The position numbers and the translations under genes were made by a program. Positions 16,189 to 26,214 of a DNA stretch of 64,000 nt are shown piece after piece. Where the stretch lies: contig JAUIAH010000010.1 of assembly GCA_030425385.1 (NCBI GenBank), forward strand, positions 1 to 64,000, read 5' to 3'. Source of the DNA: Verrucomicrobiia bacterium. Its GTDB lineage: Bacteria > Verrucomicrobiota > Verrucomicrobiia > Verrucomicrobiales > DEV007. The stretch's first letter is position 1. Each line of letters opens with the position of its first letter. Under the pieces are notes generated by a model. That model searched no databases, was not told the DNA's origin, and was given only the letters and a program-made list of their open reading frames with translations.

Positions 16189-18258
16189 ATGTCCGATTGG
16201 CTCGCGCAACCGCTAGAGCAGGTCGCCGCCTTGCAGACCACGGAAAAGCAACGCCAAGCCCTCGCGGTGCTCGGTTGCCATCGACTCGGCGATCTGTTCT
16301 TACACTTACCCAAACGCTACGAGGATCGCACGCGTTTCGATGCCTTTCCGAATCAACCCATGGATCGCGCCATCTGCATCTGCGGCGTCATCACGGATGC
16401 CAAGCAGCGTTTCGCGGGCAAACGACGTTTCTTTGAAGCCACGCTTGAGAATGCCGATCCCGGCCCGTTCGATGGGCCACTCGTCTGCCGTTGGTTTCAA
16501 ATGCCTTGGATCCAGAAGACCCTCGCTGTCGGCCAGCGCCTCGTGCTCTACGGCAAGCCCAAGCAGAGCGGCCAACGCCTCGTCATCGATCACCCTGAGT
16601 TTGAGATTGTCGAGGACGACTCGGAGGAAACGAGCATTCATCTCGGCCGCATCACACCCATCTATCCATTGACGTCCGGTTTAGGACAACGTCAGGCCCG
16701 TGAGATTCTGCACCGCGCGTGCACCCTTCTCACCGAACGCGATCTCCCTGACATCCTTCCCAAAGGCACCGACCCGCTCGCCCGCAAAGAGGCACTCCTC
16801 GCCGTGCATTTCCCCTCAACTCTCGCCGAGGTGGAACCCGCTCGCCGCTATCTCGCCTTGGAAGAGTTTGTGCAAGTGCAGCTCACCCTGCTAGCTCGCC
16901 GGGAAGACTATCGCAAGCGCCAAGGGGCGCGCCACTGCGGACCTGGCGCTTTGCTCGACCGCTTCTATGCCTCTCTATCATTCGCCCCAACGGATGCCCA
17001 AGTGCGCGCCGTCGGCGAGATTCGACACGATCTCGACACGCCCTTTCCCATGAATCGTCTCTTGCAAGGCGACGTCGGATCGGGGAAGACGCTCGTGGCC
17101 ATCGCCGCCATGCTCTTAGCGGTGGAGGCAGGATTCCAAGCGGCGCTCATGGCACCGACCCAGATCCTTGCCGAACAACATTATCAGAATGTGTGCGCCT
17201 GGCTCGAACCCCTCGGCATCCGCGTCGGTCTCCGCACCGCGGATCGCGTCGAGGACGGCTTCCTACCACTCCTGGCGGGGAGCGATGAGCCGCAGATCCT
17301 CATTGGCACGCACGCCCTCCTATATGACAAGGTGGCCGTCACTGACCAGTTAGGCCTCGTCATTGTCGACGAACAGCACAAGTTTGGCGTGCTGCAACGG
17401 GGCAAACTCATCGAGCGCGCCACCACGCCTGACATTCTCGTCATGACGGCCACGCCGATCCCGAGAACGCTGACCATGACCCTCTACGGTGATCTGGATG
17501 TTTCTCTGCTAGACGAACTTCCAAGTGGGCGCGGCAAGATCGTCACCGCCGTCCGTTCTGCTGACAAGACTCCCGATGCCGCCCGCTTTCTCCGCCAACA
17601 GATTGAGGACGGACGCCAGGCCTACATCGTCTACCCCTTGATCGACGAGTCTGAGAAACTCAAGCTAGCCAACGCGAAACAGGCTTTCGAAGAGTGGCAG
17701 GATCGCTTGCGCCCCTTACAAGTCGGCTTGCTCCACGGACGCCTCGATTCCGAAGAGAAAGAAGCGGTCATGGCCAAGTTTCGCGCCAATGACATCCAGG
17801 TGCTCGTATCGACCACCGTCATCGAGGTGGGTGTGGACGTTCCCAATGCCAATGTCATGTACATCTTTCATGCGGAACGCTTCGGACTCGCTCAGCTGCA
17901 CCAACTCCGCGGCCGCATCGGTCGAGGCGAACACAAATCCTACTGTGTCCTCCTCCACACACCCAGCAATCCTGACGCCGCCGAGAAACTCAACATCCTC
18001 GCAGAAACACGAGACGGCTTCCAGATAGCCGAAGCTGACCTCTCTCGGCGCGGTCCCGGCGACTTGTTAGGCACTGCTCAAAGTGGCCTGCCTGACTTGC
18101 GCATGGTGGACTTCCTCACCGACACCCAACTCGTGCACCAATCGCGAACGCTTGCCCGAAAGATCCTCGCCGAAGATCCCAAACTTGAGCATCCAGCCCA
18201 CGCGCAATTGCGAAGGACCATTCAGCAGCGCCAAGGTGCCCTCGCCAATGTTTCCTAA
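16189..18258 (+). CDS. recG: ATP-dependent DNA helicase RecG
   Basis: A 689-residue RecG, the monomeric superfamily 2 helicase that reverses stalled forks and processes Holliday junctions and R-loops. An N-terminal wedge/OB domain (about 1-240; LFLHLPKRYEDRT) binds the fork. Helicase motifs follow: Walker A GDVGSGKT, motif Ia APTQILAEQH, DEQH box VIVDEQHKFGVLQR, motif III MTATPIPRTL, motif V STTVIEVGVDVPNA and motif VI QLRGRIGRGEHKSYC. Length matches the family. It is placed just after recJ and converges on the following minus-strand gene with only 12 bp between, without an obvious terminator hairpin. Confidence 0.97.
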   Translation: MSDWLAQPLEQVAALQTTEKQRQALAVLGCHRLGDLFLHLPKRYEDRTRFDAFPNQPMDRAICICGVITDAKQRFAGKRRFFEATLENADPGPFDGPLVCRWFQMPWIQKTLAVGQRLVLYGKPKQSGQRLVIDHPEFEIVEDDSEETSIHLGRITPIYPLTSGLGQRQAREILHRACTLLTERDLPDILPKGTDPLARKEALLAVHFPSTLAEVEPARRYLALEEFVQVQLTLLARREDYRKRQGARHCGPGALLDRFYASLSFAPTDAQVRAVGEIRHDLDTPFPMNRLLQGDVGSGKTLVAIAAMLLAVEAGFQAALMAPTQILAEQHYQNVCAWLEPLGIRVGLRTADRVEDGFLPLLAGSDEPQILIGTHALLYDKVAVTDQLGLVIVDEQHKFGVLQRGKLIERATTPDILVMTATPIPRTLTMTLYGDLDVSLLDELPSGRGKIVTAVRSADKTPDAARFLRQQIEDGRQAYIVYPLIDESEKLKLANAKQAFEEWQDRLRPLQVGLLHGRLDSEEKEAVMAKFRANDIQVLVSTTVIEVGVDVPNANVMYIFHAERFGLAQLHQLRGRIGRGEHKSYCVLLHTPSNPDAAEKLNILAETRDGFQIAEADLSRRGPGDLLGTAQSGLPDLRMVDFLTDTQLVHQSRTLARKILAEDPKLEHPAHAQLRRTIQQRQGALANVS

Positions 18259-18270
18259 CCAACCAACGCT

Positions 18271-21200
18271 TCACGGGGCCACGGAAATCACGATTTCATA
18301 GAAACGACGGTTTCCTGGATTGGGATGCACGACCTCGATCGTCGATCCGTCTCCCACGACCGGATCCCCCAGATCGATGAATCCCTGCATGTCCGTGCTG
18401 GTCGTCACTTGATAGCGTCGACCCGGCTCCGTCTTGATCGCGATCACGAAGGTAGCGCCCTCCGTTGTTCCCGAGACATCAAAGAAACTACTACTATCAT
18501 TGGGATCTGTCAGAGCGAGGAACTCGGCAAGATTAGGTCTCCCGTCACCATCCGGATCCTCGTCAGGATCTCCCCCGGTCTCGCTCCCGAAATGTTCCAA
18601 TTCATAGGCGTTGCTCATGCCGTCTCCATCGGCATCGGGAAACCCAGTGGGGGCGACCACGGTGAAACAGGGCCCGAATTCACTCGTATTGCCGCTTTCG
18701 TCGGTGGCAGTTGCCGTGACGAAGGCACCCACGGACAATCCCGCCGCCGAGAAGGACACGGTGCCGTTTCCACTCGCGTCCGTCGTCAATGCGGCAAAGC
18801 CAAGGAAACGCTCCCCTTCTCCGTGACCGCTTGGGTCGCACTCCTCACTAGCAAAGAACTCGATGCGATACACCCTGTCAGCTTCGCTATTCAAGCTCGC
18901 CGTGAGGCTATCTGAACTCACGGCGCGGGTGATGATTGGGAAATTCTGCCCCTTGTTTGCCAAACCATCGTTAGGCCCGTCATCCGCATCGCCTAGATCA
19001 TTTGCCAGCGGCTCAATTCCGGAAAGGGCAATGCCGAGCGCCCCATTCCCGTATATCGAATTGCCCAGGATCTCATTGCCCTCACCACGAGATCGTTCCA
19101 ACTCAATCCCGTGATTGCCATTGAAAGCGATGACATTGGCCGCCAAAGGCACTTGCCCTCCAATCAGATTATCCCTGACATTCACCCCGTCCGCGCGGAT
19201 CCCATTGCGCCCATTGGGCAATGGCAAACCGCCACTAACATCCGTGCCAATCTTGTTATTCTGAATGACGGCCTGCTCCACCGGATTGCTAAAGAATGGA
19301 TCCAACAGGATACCATCGAAAAGGTTCCCAGAAATCACATTCCCCCCACCCACAAAAGGGAGACCGATTTGCTTCAACGAGAGATCACGCGCCTCGACGC
19401 GAATACCGAAATCATTGGGAATCGCCACGGTCCCCGTCGCATCCGTGCCAATCTTATTTCCTAGAATCATCACATTCTCACCATCATCGAAAGGCAAGCG
19501 GACACCATCGCCGTTGTGACCCGAAATCACATTCCCCTCTCCTGGAAGGATGCCGCCAAGGATGGCGTCCCGACGCATCGAGACACCCAGGCTACCGCTC
19601 GATGTCGCCGGAGCGTCCAACGCTAGATTGAGCCCAAGGGTATTGCCGATCACCCGCACCTCATCCCCAAGATCGATGCCGGGTTTACTCGAACTATGCC
19701 CGGCAATGAGATTGCCTTCTCCATTGCCGACCCCTCCGATCACATTAGCGCTCCCGTCTGCCTGGATACCACCTTCGTCATTGGCAAACACACTGCCATC
19801 CGTGCCAAGACCGATGACATTGCCCTGAATCACATTTCCACTGCCCAGCAAGCGAATGCCGAATAGATTATTGTTAGAGAGGAAATTCCGTTCGCCCACG
19901 CCGGAGCCGCCGATGACGGCGTCCCGTCCGCGCAGGTTGATCCCGTGCCCCCCATTCTCGTCGTTGAAGCCTCCAACGGTGCCATTCGAGAGGAGGCCAA
20001 TGTGGTTCCCCTGAACGCTTGCCCGTTGACTGTTAAAATCGATCTCGATCCCATCGCCGCCATTCGCCGCGATCACATTGAACTGCCAGAAGGCGGGGCC
20101 TCCGATCGCCGCATCGTCGACGCCTTCCAGTCGGATACCATCGCCCCCATTGCCGCGGGCAACATTGGTACTGGCATTCACACCAACAGGGCAGCCAAAC
20201 ACGCTCACCCGTTCGAGGTCGTCCGCCACCGCTTGCGCGAGAAGCCCGTCGCCCGTCGCGCGATTCAGAACGAGACCGCGCAAAGTGACATCGCTGGATT
20301 GGATCACCAGGCAATTGACCAGGCCCGTGCCATTGATCTCGAACACCCCCGCCTCGGCTGAGAAGGCATCGATCAATACGGGTTCCGTGATTGACGGCAA
20401 GAGAGTCGCTGGATTCAAGGAGGGAACGGCGAAGCCTGGAATCTCGAATCGGATGACATCGGCATCCGACGCCGCATTGGCATCGAGAAGGGCCTGACGC
20501 AAGGAACCCGCGCCCGCGTCGTTGGTGTTCGTGACAGTCAACGTAGAGGCAATGAGATCAATATCAGCGGCGTCCGTGTCATTGCTAGGATTGATGTCTG
20601 TCTCATCCGCAGCGACGGCAGCAATGACGGCGGCATTGCCAGGAACCGAACCGCTGGAAACGCCGATAGTGATGTCCACGAAAGCGCCGGCTGCCAATGA
20701 GGCGATCGTTGTGGTTACCACGCCACTCGCATGACTGGAACCTCCATGGTCAGAAAAGACGAAACCAAGACTCTGAGGCAATGTCAGGGTGTGCACCACG
20801 TTACTCGCATCGCTAGGCCCCTCATTTGCGACCGTGACGAGGAAAGGAATAAACCCAACATCGGTGAGCGATGGATCGGGCCCAGGGGCAATTCTCGTCA
20901 ACATATCGATCCCTCCCGACGGCGTCCCGGCTACCGTCGTCTCATTGTTAGCCCCATTCGGGTCGCCCGAAGAACTCACCTGTGCCAGGAAGCTGAGGGG
21001 GCTTCCATTCTTCACTGTAGACCGGACCCTCACCGTCGCCACCGCTCCATTCGCCAAGGTCCCAAGATTCGCCGAAATATCCTGACCAATGAGCGATGTT
21101 GTTCCTTGCGAGCTAATCACTGTCAACGGCTCCAAGGACACTGGCAAAGTTTCATCTATGGTAACATCACTCGCAGGATCAGGACCGTTATTCGTGATGG

Positions 21201-21456
21201 TAAACGTCAAGTCCACCTCAAGCCCTACCGTCGGCGGATTAGGAGAAACGACACTTACAATCGAAAGGTCTGCAGAAGGCGAAGCGTTTGCCCCGACCGC
21301 CTGTCGCCCGGTCATATTTCCAATGGTATCGTAGCTATAAAGGATGTGGGCTCCGTTAGAATAGCTCTCGGCCAGCAATTGCCCGGCGGCATTGTAAGTG
21401 TATTCCACTGCCCAGGTCTTGGCCATCAAGGATAGAAAGATTGCGAGAAATCTCAT
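18271..21456 (-). CDS. Secreted beta-helix protein with DUF11 repeats and RHS-like N-terminus
   Basis: A 1,061-residue secreted protein. A signal peptide (residues 1-16) is followed by about two YD/RHS repeats (YTYNAAGQLLAESY, ILYSYDTIGNMTGRQ) that are orphaned from a larger RHS array. Two DUF11 Ig-like repeats follow (LTFTITNNGPDPASDVTIDE and a second copy). Then a CSLREA-like entry (NTNDAGAGSLRQALLDANA) leads into a long right-handed beta-helix of NosD/pectate-lyase type with recurring NVIAANGGDGIEI, NVISGHNGDGVRL and GNKIGTDATG coils (about 330-840). A TSP3-like hinge (DADGDGMSNAYELEHFG) leads to a C-terminal beta-tail (RRYQVTTSTDMQGFIDLG to NRRFYEIVISV). The upstream RHS gene ends 27 bp away, so both are likely one transcript. 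The role may be adhesion or polysaccharide binding; no catalytic residues are identified. Confidence 0.82.
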   Translation of the reverse strand: MRFLAIFLSLMAKTWAVEYTYNAAGQLLAESYSNGAHILYSYDTIGNMTGRQAVGANASPSADLSIVSVVSPNPPTVGLEVDLTFTITNNGPDPASDVTIDETLPVSLEPLTVISSQGTTSLIGQDISANLGTLANGAVATVRVRSTVKNGSPLSFLAQVSSSGDPNGANNETTVAGTPSGGIDMLTRIAPGPDPSLTDVGFIPFLVTVANEGPSDASNVVHTLTLPQSLGFVFSDHGGSSHASGVVTTTIASLAAGAFVDITIGVSSGSVPGNAAVIAAVAADETDINPSNDTDAADIDLIASTLTVTNTNDAGAGSLRQALLDANAASDADVIRFEIPGFAVPSLNPATLLPSITEPVLIDAFSAEAGVFEINGTGLVNCLVIQSSDVTLRGLVLNRATGDGLLAQAVADDLERVSVFGCPVGVNASTNVARGNGGDGIRLEGVDDAAIGGPAFWQFNVIAANGGDGIEIDFNSQRASVQGNHIGLLSNGTVGGFNDENGGHGINLRGRDAVIGGSGVGERNFLSNNNLFGIRLLGSGNVIQGNVIGLGTDGSVFANDEGGIQADGSANVIGGVGNGEGNLIAGHSSSKPGIDLGDEVRVIGNTLGLNLALDAPATSSGSLGVSMRRDAILGGILPGEGNVISGHNGDGVRLPFDDGENVMILGNKIGTDATGTVAIPNDFGIRVEARDLSLKQIGLPFVGGGNVISGNLFDGILLDPFFSNPVEQAVIQNNKIGTDVSGGLPLPNGRNGIRADGVNVRDNLIGGQVPLAANVIAFNGNHGIELERSRGEGNEILGNSIYGNGALGIALSGIEPLANDLGDADDGPNDGLANKGQNFPIITRAVSSDSLTASLNSEADRVYRIEFFASEECDPSGHGEGERFLGFAALTTDASGNGTVSFSAAGLSVGAFVTATATDESGNTSEFGPCFTVVAPTGFPDADGDGMSNAYELEHFGSETGGDPDEDPDGDGRPNLAEFLALTDPNDSSSFFDVSGTTEGATFVIAIKTEPGRRYQVTTSTDMQGFIDLGDPVVGDGSTIEVVHPNPGNRRFYEIVISVAP

Positions 21457-21483
21457 AGCAATTAAATAGTGTGGCGATGGAAG

Positions 21484-24400
21484 CTAGTCGTTCCATTGGC
21501 TGGCGATAGCATTGAGCATCCATGAATAGAGTATGCTTTCGGCAAATCCTATGGTGACATCGTGAGAATATTCTCGGGAGGGTAAGAGTTGATCAAAGAG
21601 TGCCGCAATGTCGTCACCCTCGCGCTCAGCAATGTTCTCTACCCAATGGTCATGGGCTTCCTGAGTGAAGGGGTTGAAGACTTCATCCATCACTTCTCCG
21701 GTGACCGGTCCGTAGATCGGAACCCAAAGCCCCTGGGAATTCTCAGGAGTCAACGCAACGGCTCCCGGTCCAGGTTGAGCCACTTGGTTGGCAGCATTTC
21801 CAACACGCACGAGTCTTCCATCCAATCCGATGGCGAATCTCGATGCTCTTTTCGATGCGCTACAGTCAGCGCCCTTTTGTCGAGGGATAAGTTCAGCGAT
21901 ATCTTGATCCTGAGGAGGCAGCTCGCTCGCCTTAGTGACAGTGATCCGGGGTGGGCCCCAATCATCCTCATCGTCATCCCAATAATCGTCTTCATCGTCC
22001 TCTTCCCATTCTGAATAGCCAGGGCGCACAATCTTAATCACTTTCGGCCCACTATCCAATCCACTGGGATCACTTCGGTAACTCGGCGCTCCTGCAGTAT
22101 AATGATAGGGATTCGCCTCCAACCCCGCGCGGGCCATCAGGCTGAGAAAGATCGGGTCGCGTGAGAGGAAACGTCCCGCGTTTGGATCGTAGTAGCGCTG
22201 CCGCATCTGGATGAGCCCGGCCGCTTCATCCGTGCGCACGCCGCGCCGACCGACATATTGGTAGAACTGGGTGCTGCTTCCGTTCTTCTCTAGCAACCGT
22301 CCATAGGCATCGTAGGCATAGCTGTCGGTTACCGTTCCCGCCGCGTCAGTCAGGAAACGTACGTTGCCGGTCTGGCCGTGATGATGAAACCGCACCGTCG
22401 GCGAACCGGCGGGATCGTCGATGTGATAGACGACCTGGCCGTCCGGCAGCGCGACGTAGAATCGGGTGAAGGTAGCGCCCTCCTTCTCACCGAGGATGGG
22501 ATTGCTCCGAATGGCGGCGTTGGAGAGATATTCGGTGGTGGTCCCGCCCTCGGTGCGCGCCGTGATCTGGCCGAGCGCGTCGTAGCGATAGCTGATCGGT
22601 GAGCCGTTGTTCACCGCTACGAGCCGATTGTCGCTGTCCCAGGTGACATTGTCAGGACGTCCGCGATCATCGTAGCTGAAACCACCGTTGGTGATCTCGC
22701 TGTTGGCATTGAAGGTGAACGTCTCGGTGCCGGCGGTGATGCCGCCGCTTCCGTCGGCGGGAAATCCAGCCCGCACCAGGGAGGTCAATTCATCGGCAGC
22801 ATTAAAAGTGACATCGATGCTGGCCCCATTGTCGTGCATCACCTTTTGGAGCAAGCCTTCGGCATCGTAGCCGAGATCGGTGACACGACCATTGGAACGC
22901 GTGGACTTCACCAATTGCCGGTCGGCGTTGTATTCGAAATCGATGGTCGCGCCGGTCAGGGAATCGGTCACTCGGGTGACGAGTCCCCGCGCGTCGTAGG
23001 TGTAGGTGACGGTGACGCCGCCGGGATAGACCACGGTCTCCAGCCGATTTCGGAGATCGAAGGTCGCGGTACTGCTGTTGCCATTCACCGTGGTTCCGGT
23101 CCGGTTGGAACGGCTGTCGTAAGTGTAGCTGCAGGTCTCGGTCACCGCGTTCAACTCACGGGTCGTCTGGGTGAGGCGATTGAGCGGATCGTAGGTGAAG
23201 CCGTGCGTGAGTCCGTCGGAGAAGGTCCGCGTCGCCAGCCGACTGTCGGGATGATAGGTCCGCGTTTCGACGACGCCGTCCGGATGCGTGATCGTCTTCA
23301 ATCGGCCCCGGGAATCGTAGCTTCGCGTCTCGCTGTGATTCTGGGGATCCTCAATGCCCTGGCGTCGGCCCATCGCAGTGAAGCTGAAATCCCAATCGTT
23401 GCCGCGAGCGTCGGACAATTGCGTCATGCGGCCGTTTCCATCGTAGGCGTAGTCGGTCGTGCCGACGGTCGGCTCAGTGCGGCTGGTGACACGGCCCTCG
23501 CCATCGCGAATCACGGTGGAGATGCGCTGCAGTCCGTCCGACGCACGCGTCGCCCGGGAGAAGACGTCGCGCTCGACCATCGTCCGGTCGCCACTGGCAT
23601 CGACAGTCTCGACAACCTGCCCCAACGGATCGCGTAACAGGGTCGAAGTTCGATTCTCCGGCGACGTCACGCTTTCTACCAACGCCGAAGGCGTCCGGGC
23701 GATCTCGAGGATCTTCCCGGCTTCATCCAGCACCGATACCAGCTCGCGCCGTTCGTCGTAGCCGAACTCGACGTCGGAGGTATCGGGAAAAACCACCCGA
23801 GTCGGCTTATCGTGATAGTCGTACTCGAAGTCGGTCTCCGAATTGATGGGATCGGTGACTTTGACCAACCGATCGAGAAGATCGTAGTCGAACGCAAAGA
23901 CCTGCTCCTCGGGCGTGCCTTCGGCGCGGGTGAGGCCGGTCAGATTGGAGTTCGCATCGTAGGCAAATCGGGTAACGACATTCTCCTCATCCGTCGCCGT
24001 GACCACCCGATCAAGCGCGTCATAGGTGTAGTCCACCGTATTCGCATCCGGTCGATTCACCGTCGTGAGCCGGGAAAGCGGATCGTAGTCGAAGTCGGTC
24101 ACCCCGGTATCGGTATCCGTCGCAGTATCAAGCAAGCCGGTCGTCGGATCATACGTGAAGGTAGTGACGCCGCCTTCCTCATTGGTCGACGTCAGCAACT
24201 GGCCGCGCGCATTGTAGGTCAGCGTGATGGTGTCCCCGGCCCGGTCGGTCCCGGTGAGCGGATTCCCGGCGGCATCGTAGGTGAAGGAATGAAAGGTACC
24301 GTCCGCGTAGTCGATCCGCGTCAGGTCGAGAAACGTGAACGGCACGCTCTCGGCGATCTCGGGATTCTGAAACGTCTGCGGTGCCGACTCGGTGTAAGTG

Positions 24401-26004
24401 AAGGTGGTGATACTGCCCTTGGCGTCCGTCATGCTCGCCAGATGGCCACTATCAGGTCGATACGTGAAGCTCCCCTTCTCGCCGTCGCGATCGGTGAATC
24501 CAAGAAAGACATCATTCGCATCATCTGGGGTGAAAGCCATTACCGCGCCCGTTTCATCAATGATTGCCGTCAGCAGATTGGCCTCGTTATGGAAATGCCG
24601 CTGTTCACTCCCATCGGGATTTGTCGTGGTGACCAGTGTCGCCCCTAGACCTGCAAAGCCCTCACCTTGAGCAAAGGTGACCATTTGTCCAAAAGCATTG
24701 GTTTGCGACGTCACCGCGCCAAGCTGGGATTCATTGAACAGAAAGAAATCAGGAATAGCCTCAAACGTTTGCGTGTAGGGCGTATTCCCTTCAGGCAACG
24801 TCTTACTGATCATGAATCCATTAGCATCGTAGGCGCACTGGTATTCTCCCAATAAAGGATCGGTCTTTCTTGTCATTCGCACCCGACCGTCGATTTCGAC
24901 ATTCTTGAACTCAAAGGCACGCCCCGTATGATCACGAACCTCTGTGAGGTAAAGGCGCGGATCCAATACAGGCTGATCGGCTGGAGCATATTCGAAATGC
25001 AGGGCACGCCCAAGCCCATCTGTCACGGCAAGCGGTCCTACCCGCGTTGGATCAGCGGGCAAGGCATACGTCAAGCTGTTGCCGTGGCGATCCAGGATCT
25101 GAAGGCAATAGGCAGGCTCAATAGTCGTTCCAACCGGGAATTTTTTATAGATCCAGACGCGTTGCCGACCTGGGTCTTTCAGGTAATAGTAGTCGGAAGT
25201 CTCCACCACGTCGAATTTCCAACGTTCTCCAGGCGACAATTCCCAATCGTCATTGATGTTCTGTTTGGTGAAACTCACGAATTGGCCAAGTCCGATGCCA
25301 AACTGAAGTTGAAAGAAACCACCCGCGAAGAAATCGGTCTTGCGCGCAAAGAGATGATGATTGGACGAGAAGTCATCCGGCAAAGAGTCGTGGACGGCCA
25401 GCTGCTTGAGCCGAGAACCATGATACAGTTCAAATGTCAGAGGAAGGATCGGGCTGTTCAAATCCATCAATCGTTCATAATAGAAATACTCTCGCGTCGC
25501 CGTGGAAACAGGATCCTTGGTATCCCCACTCGTCCTGGACGCCATCCCACCATTCTCCGCATTCGCATGAGGGGCATTCGCCGTGTCTCCAGCGTGATCC
25601 ACCGCTTCTCCATCGCGAAAACTGAAGGAACTCCCCTGCTCGCGTTTGATCACCAATTCACCAAAGAAATCCAAGGTATTCGGTAATCCCGCTATCTGAA
25701 AAAGCAGCTTCACACACTCATGATTCTCCAAGGCGTTCTTCTGCTGTTCCTTCAGTTTGGAAAGATCCACGACCACATTGAGAAACCCATCGCTGAAGTC
25801 ATCCGTTCCTTGCACCTGCAGAACATCATTGGCAACCAGCGTTGCCGACGGCAAGACGCCCTCCGGCAGCTTGATCTGAATCACCGTCGGCGCGCTCGGT
25901 GACACCTGATTTGATCCCTCAACCTCGATTCTCTGGAGGGGATCATTCGCCCAGGTGGAGACCATTGCTAGAATGAAGAGGCACGCGACACCAATCAACT
26001 TCAT
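21484..26004 (-). CDS. RHS-repeat protein with RHS core and variable C-terminal tail
   Basis: A protein of about 1,506 residues. It has a signal peptide (MKLIGVACLFILAMVSTWAN), an N-terminal beta region, a DUF6531-like entry (RLMDLNSPILPLTFELYHGS), then more than twenty YD repeats (for example TLTYNARGQLLTSTNEEGGV, FDYDLLDRLVKVTDPINSET). The RHS-associated core follows (YQYVGRRGVRTDEAAGLIQM, RYYDPNAGRFLSRDP, then NPYHYTAGAPSYRSDPSGL). RHS shells encapsulate a C-terminal cargo released after the core. Here about 180 residues follow, with an acidic run of Asp, Glu and Trp and a globular end finishing AIASQWND, not matched to a known toxin. The ATG at 26004 fits the signal peptide; an upstream frame would add 43 unlikely residues. 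No immunity-type small gene follows. Confidence 0.9.
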   Translation of the reverse strand: MKLIGVACLFILAMVSTWANDPLQRIEVEGSNQVSPSAPTVIQIKLPEGVLPSATLVANDVLQVQGTDDFSDGFLNVVVDLSKLKEQQKNALENHECVKLLFQIAGLPNTLDFFGELVIKREQGSSFSFRDGEAVDHAGDTANAPHANAENGGMASRTSGDTKDPVSTATREYFYYERLMDLNSPILPLTFELYHGSRLKQLAVHDSLPDDFSSNHHLFARKTDFFAGGFFQLQFGIGLGQFVSFTKQNINDDWELSPGERWKFDVVETSDYYYLKDPGRQRVWIYKKFPVGTTIEPAYCLQILDRHGNSLTYALPADPTRVGPLAVTDGLGRALHFEYAPADQPVLDPRLYLTEVRDHTGRAFEFKNVEIDGRVRMTRKTDPLLGEYQCAYDANGFMISKTLPEGNTPYTQTFEAIPDFFLFNESQLGAVTSQTNAFGQMVTFAQGEGFAGLGATLVTTTNPDGSEQRHFHNEANLLTAIIDETGAVMAFTPDDANDVFLGFTDRDGEKGSFTYRPDSGHLASMTDAKGSITTFTYTESAPQTFQNPEIAESVPFTFLDLTRIDYADGTFHSFTYDAAGNPLTGTDRAGDTITLTYNARGQLLTSTNEEGGVTTFTYDPTTGLLDTATDTDTGVTDFDYDPLSRLTTVNRPDANTVDYTYDALDRVVTATDEENVVTRFAYDANSNLTGLTRAEGTPEEQVFAFDYDLLDRLVKVTDPINSETDFEYDYHDKPTRVVFPDTSDVEFGYDERRELVSVLDEAGKILEIARTPSALVESVTSPENRTSTLLRDPLGQVVETVDASGDRTMVERDVFSRATRASDGLQRISTVIRDGEGRVTSRTEPTVGTTDYAYDGNGRMTQLSDARGNDWDFSFTAMGRRQGIEDPQNHSETRSYDSRGRLKTITHPDGVVETRTYHPDSRLATRTFSDGLTHGFTYDPLNRLTQTTRELNAVTETCSYTYDSRSNRTGTTVNGNSSTATFDLRNRLETVVYPGGVTVTYTYDARGLVTRVTDSLTGATIDFEYNADRQLVKSTRSNGRVTDLGYDAEGLLQKVMHDNGASIDVTFNAADELTSLVRAGFPADGSGGITAGTETFTFNANSEITNGGFSYDDRGRPDNVTWDSDNRLVAVNNGSPISYRYDALGQITARTEGGTTTEYLSNAAIRSNPILGEKEGATFTRFYVALPDGQVVYHIDDPAGSPTVRFHHHGQTGNVRFLTDAAGTVTDSYAYDAYGRLLEKNGSSTQFYQYVGRRGVRTDEAAGLIQMRQRYYDPNAGRFLSRDPIFLSLMARAGLEANPYHYTAGAPSYRSDPSGLDSGPKVIKIVRPGYSEWEEDDEDDYWDDDEDDWGPPRITVTKASELPPQDQDIAELIPRQKGADCSASKRASRFAIGLDGRLVRVGNAANQVAQPGPGAVALTPENSQGLWVPIYGPVTGEVMDEVFNPFTQEAHDHWVENIAEREGDDIAALFDQLLPSREYSHDVTIGFAESILYSWMLNAIASQWND

Positions 26005-26214
26005 GGCGATATTCCATGATTTCAGTCTGCTCTGAGGCAAGCAAATTGGTGTCCGTTCAACACTCGGCCGCATGATTTCCATGCGCCAAGATCGCTGAGG
26101 AGCGCCATGGCAAAAGTCCGCACTTTGCAGCAATCTTTGTCATCCCAATGCACGACACCGCACCGCACCGTATATCGCTTGCCGTGCGTGGTCCTCCTGG
26201 CATGGTCCTGCCCC

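Noticed and set aside
18258..18271. Terminator between recG and the convergent beta-helix gene
   Set aside because: Only 12 bases separate the stops, and no stem-loop with T-run was found.
22100..25400. Tandem DNA repeats or CRISPR-like spacing in the RHS gene
   Set aside because: Recurring short motifs come from YD protein repeats with variable spacing and sequence; there are no constant repeat-spacer units.
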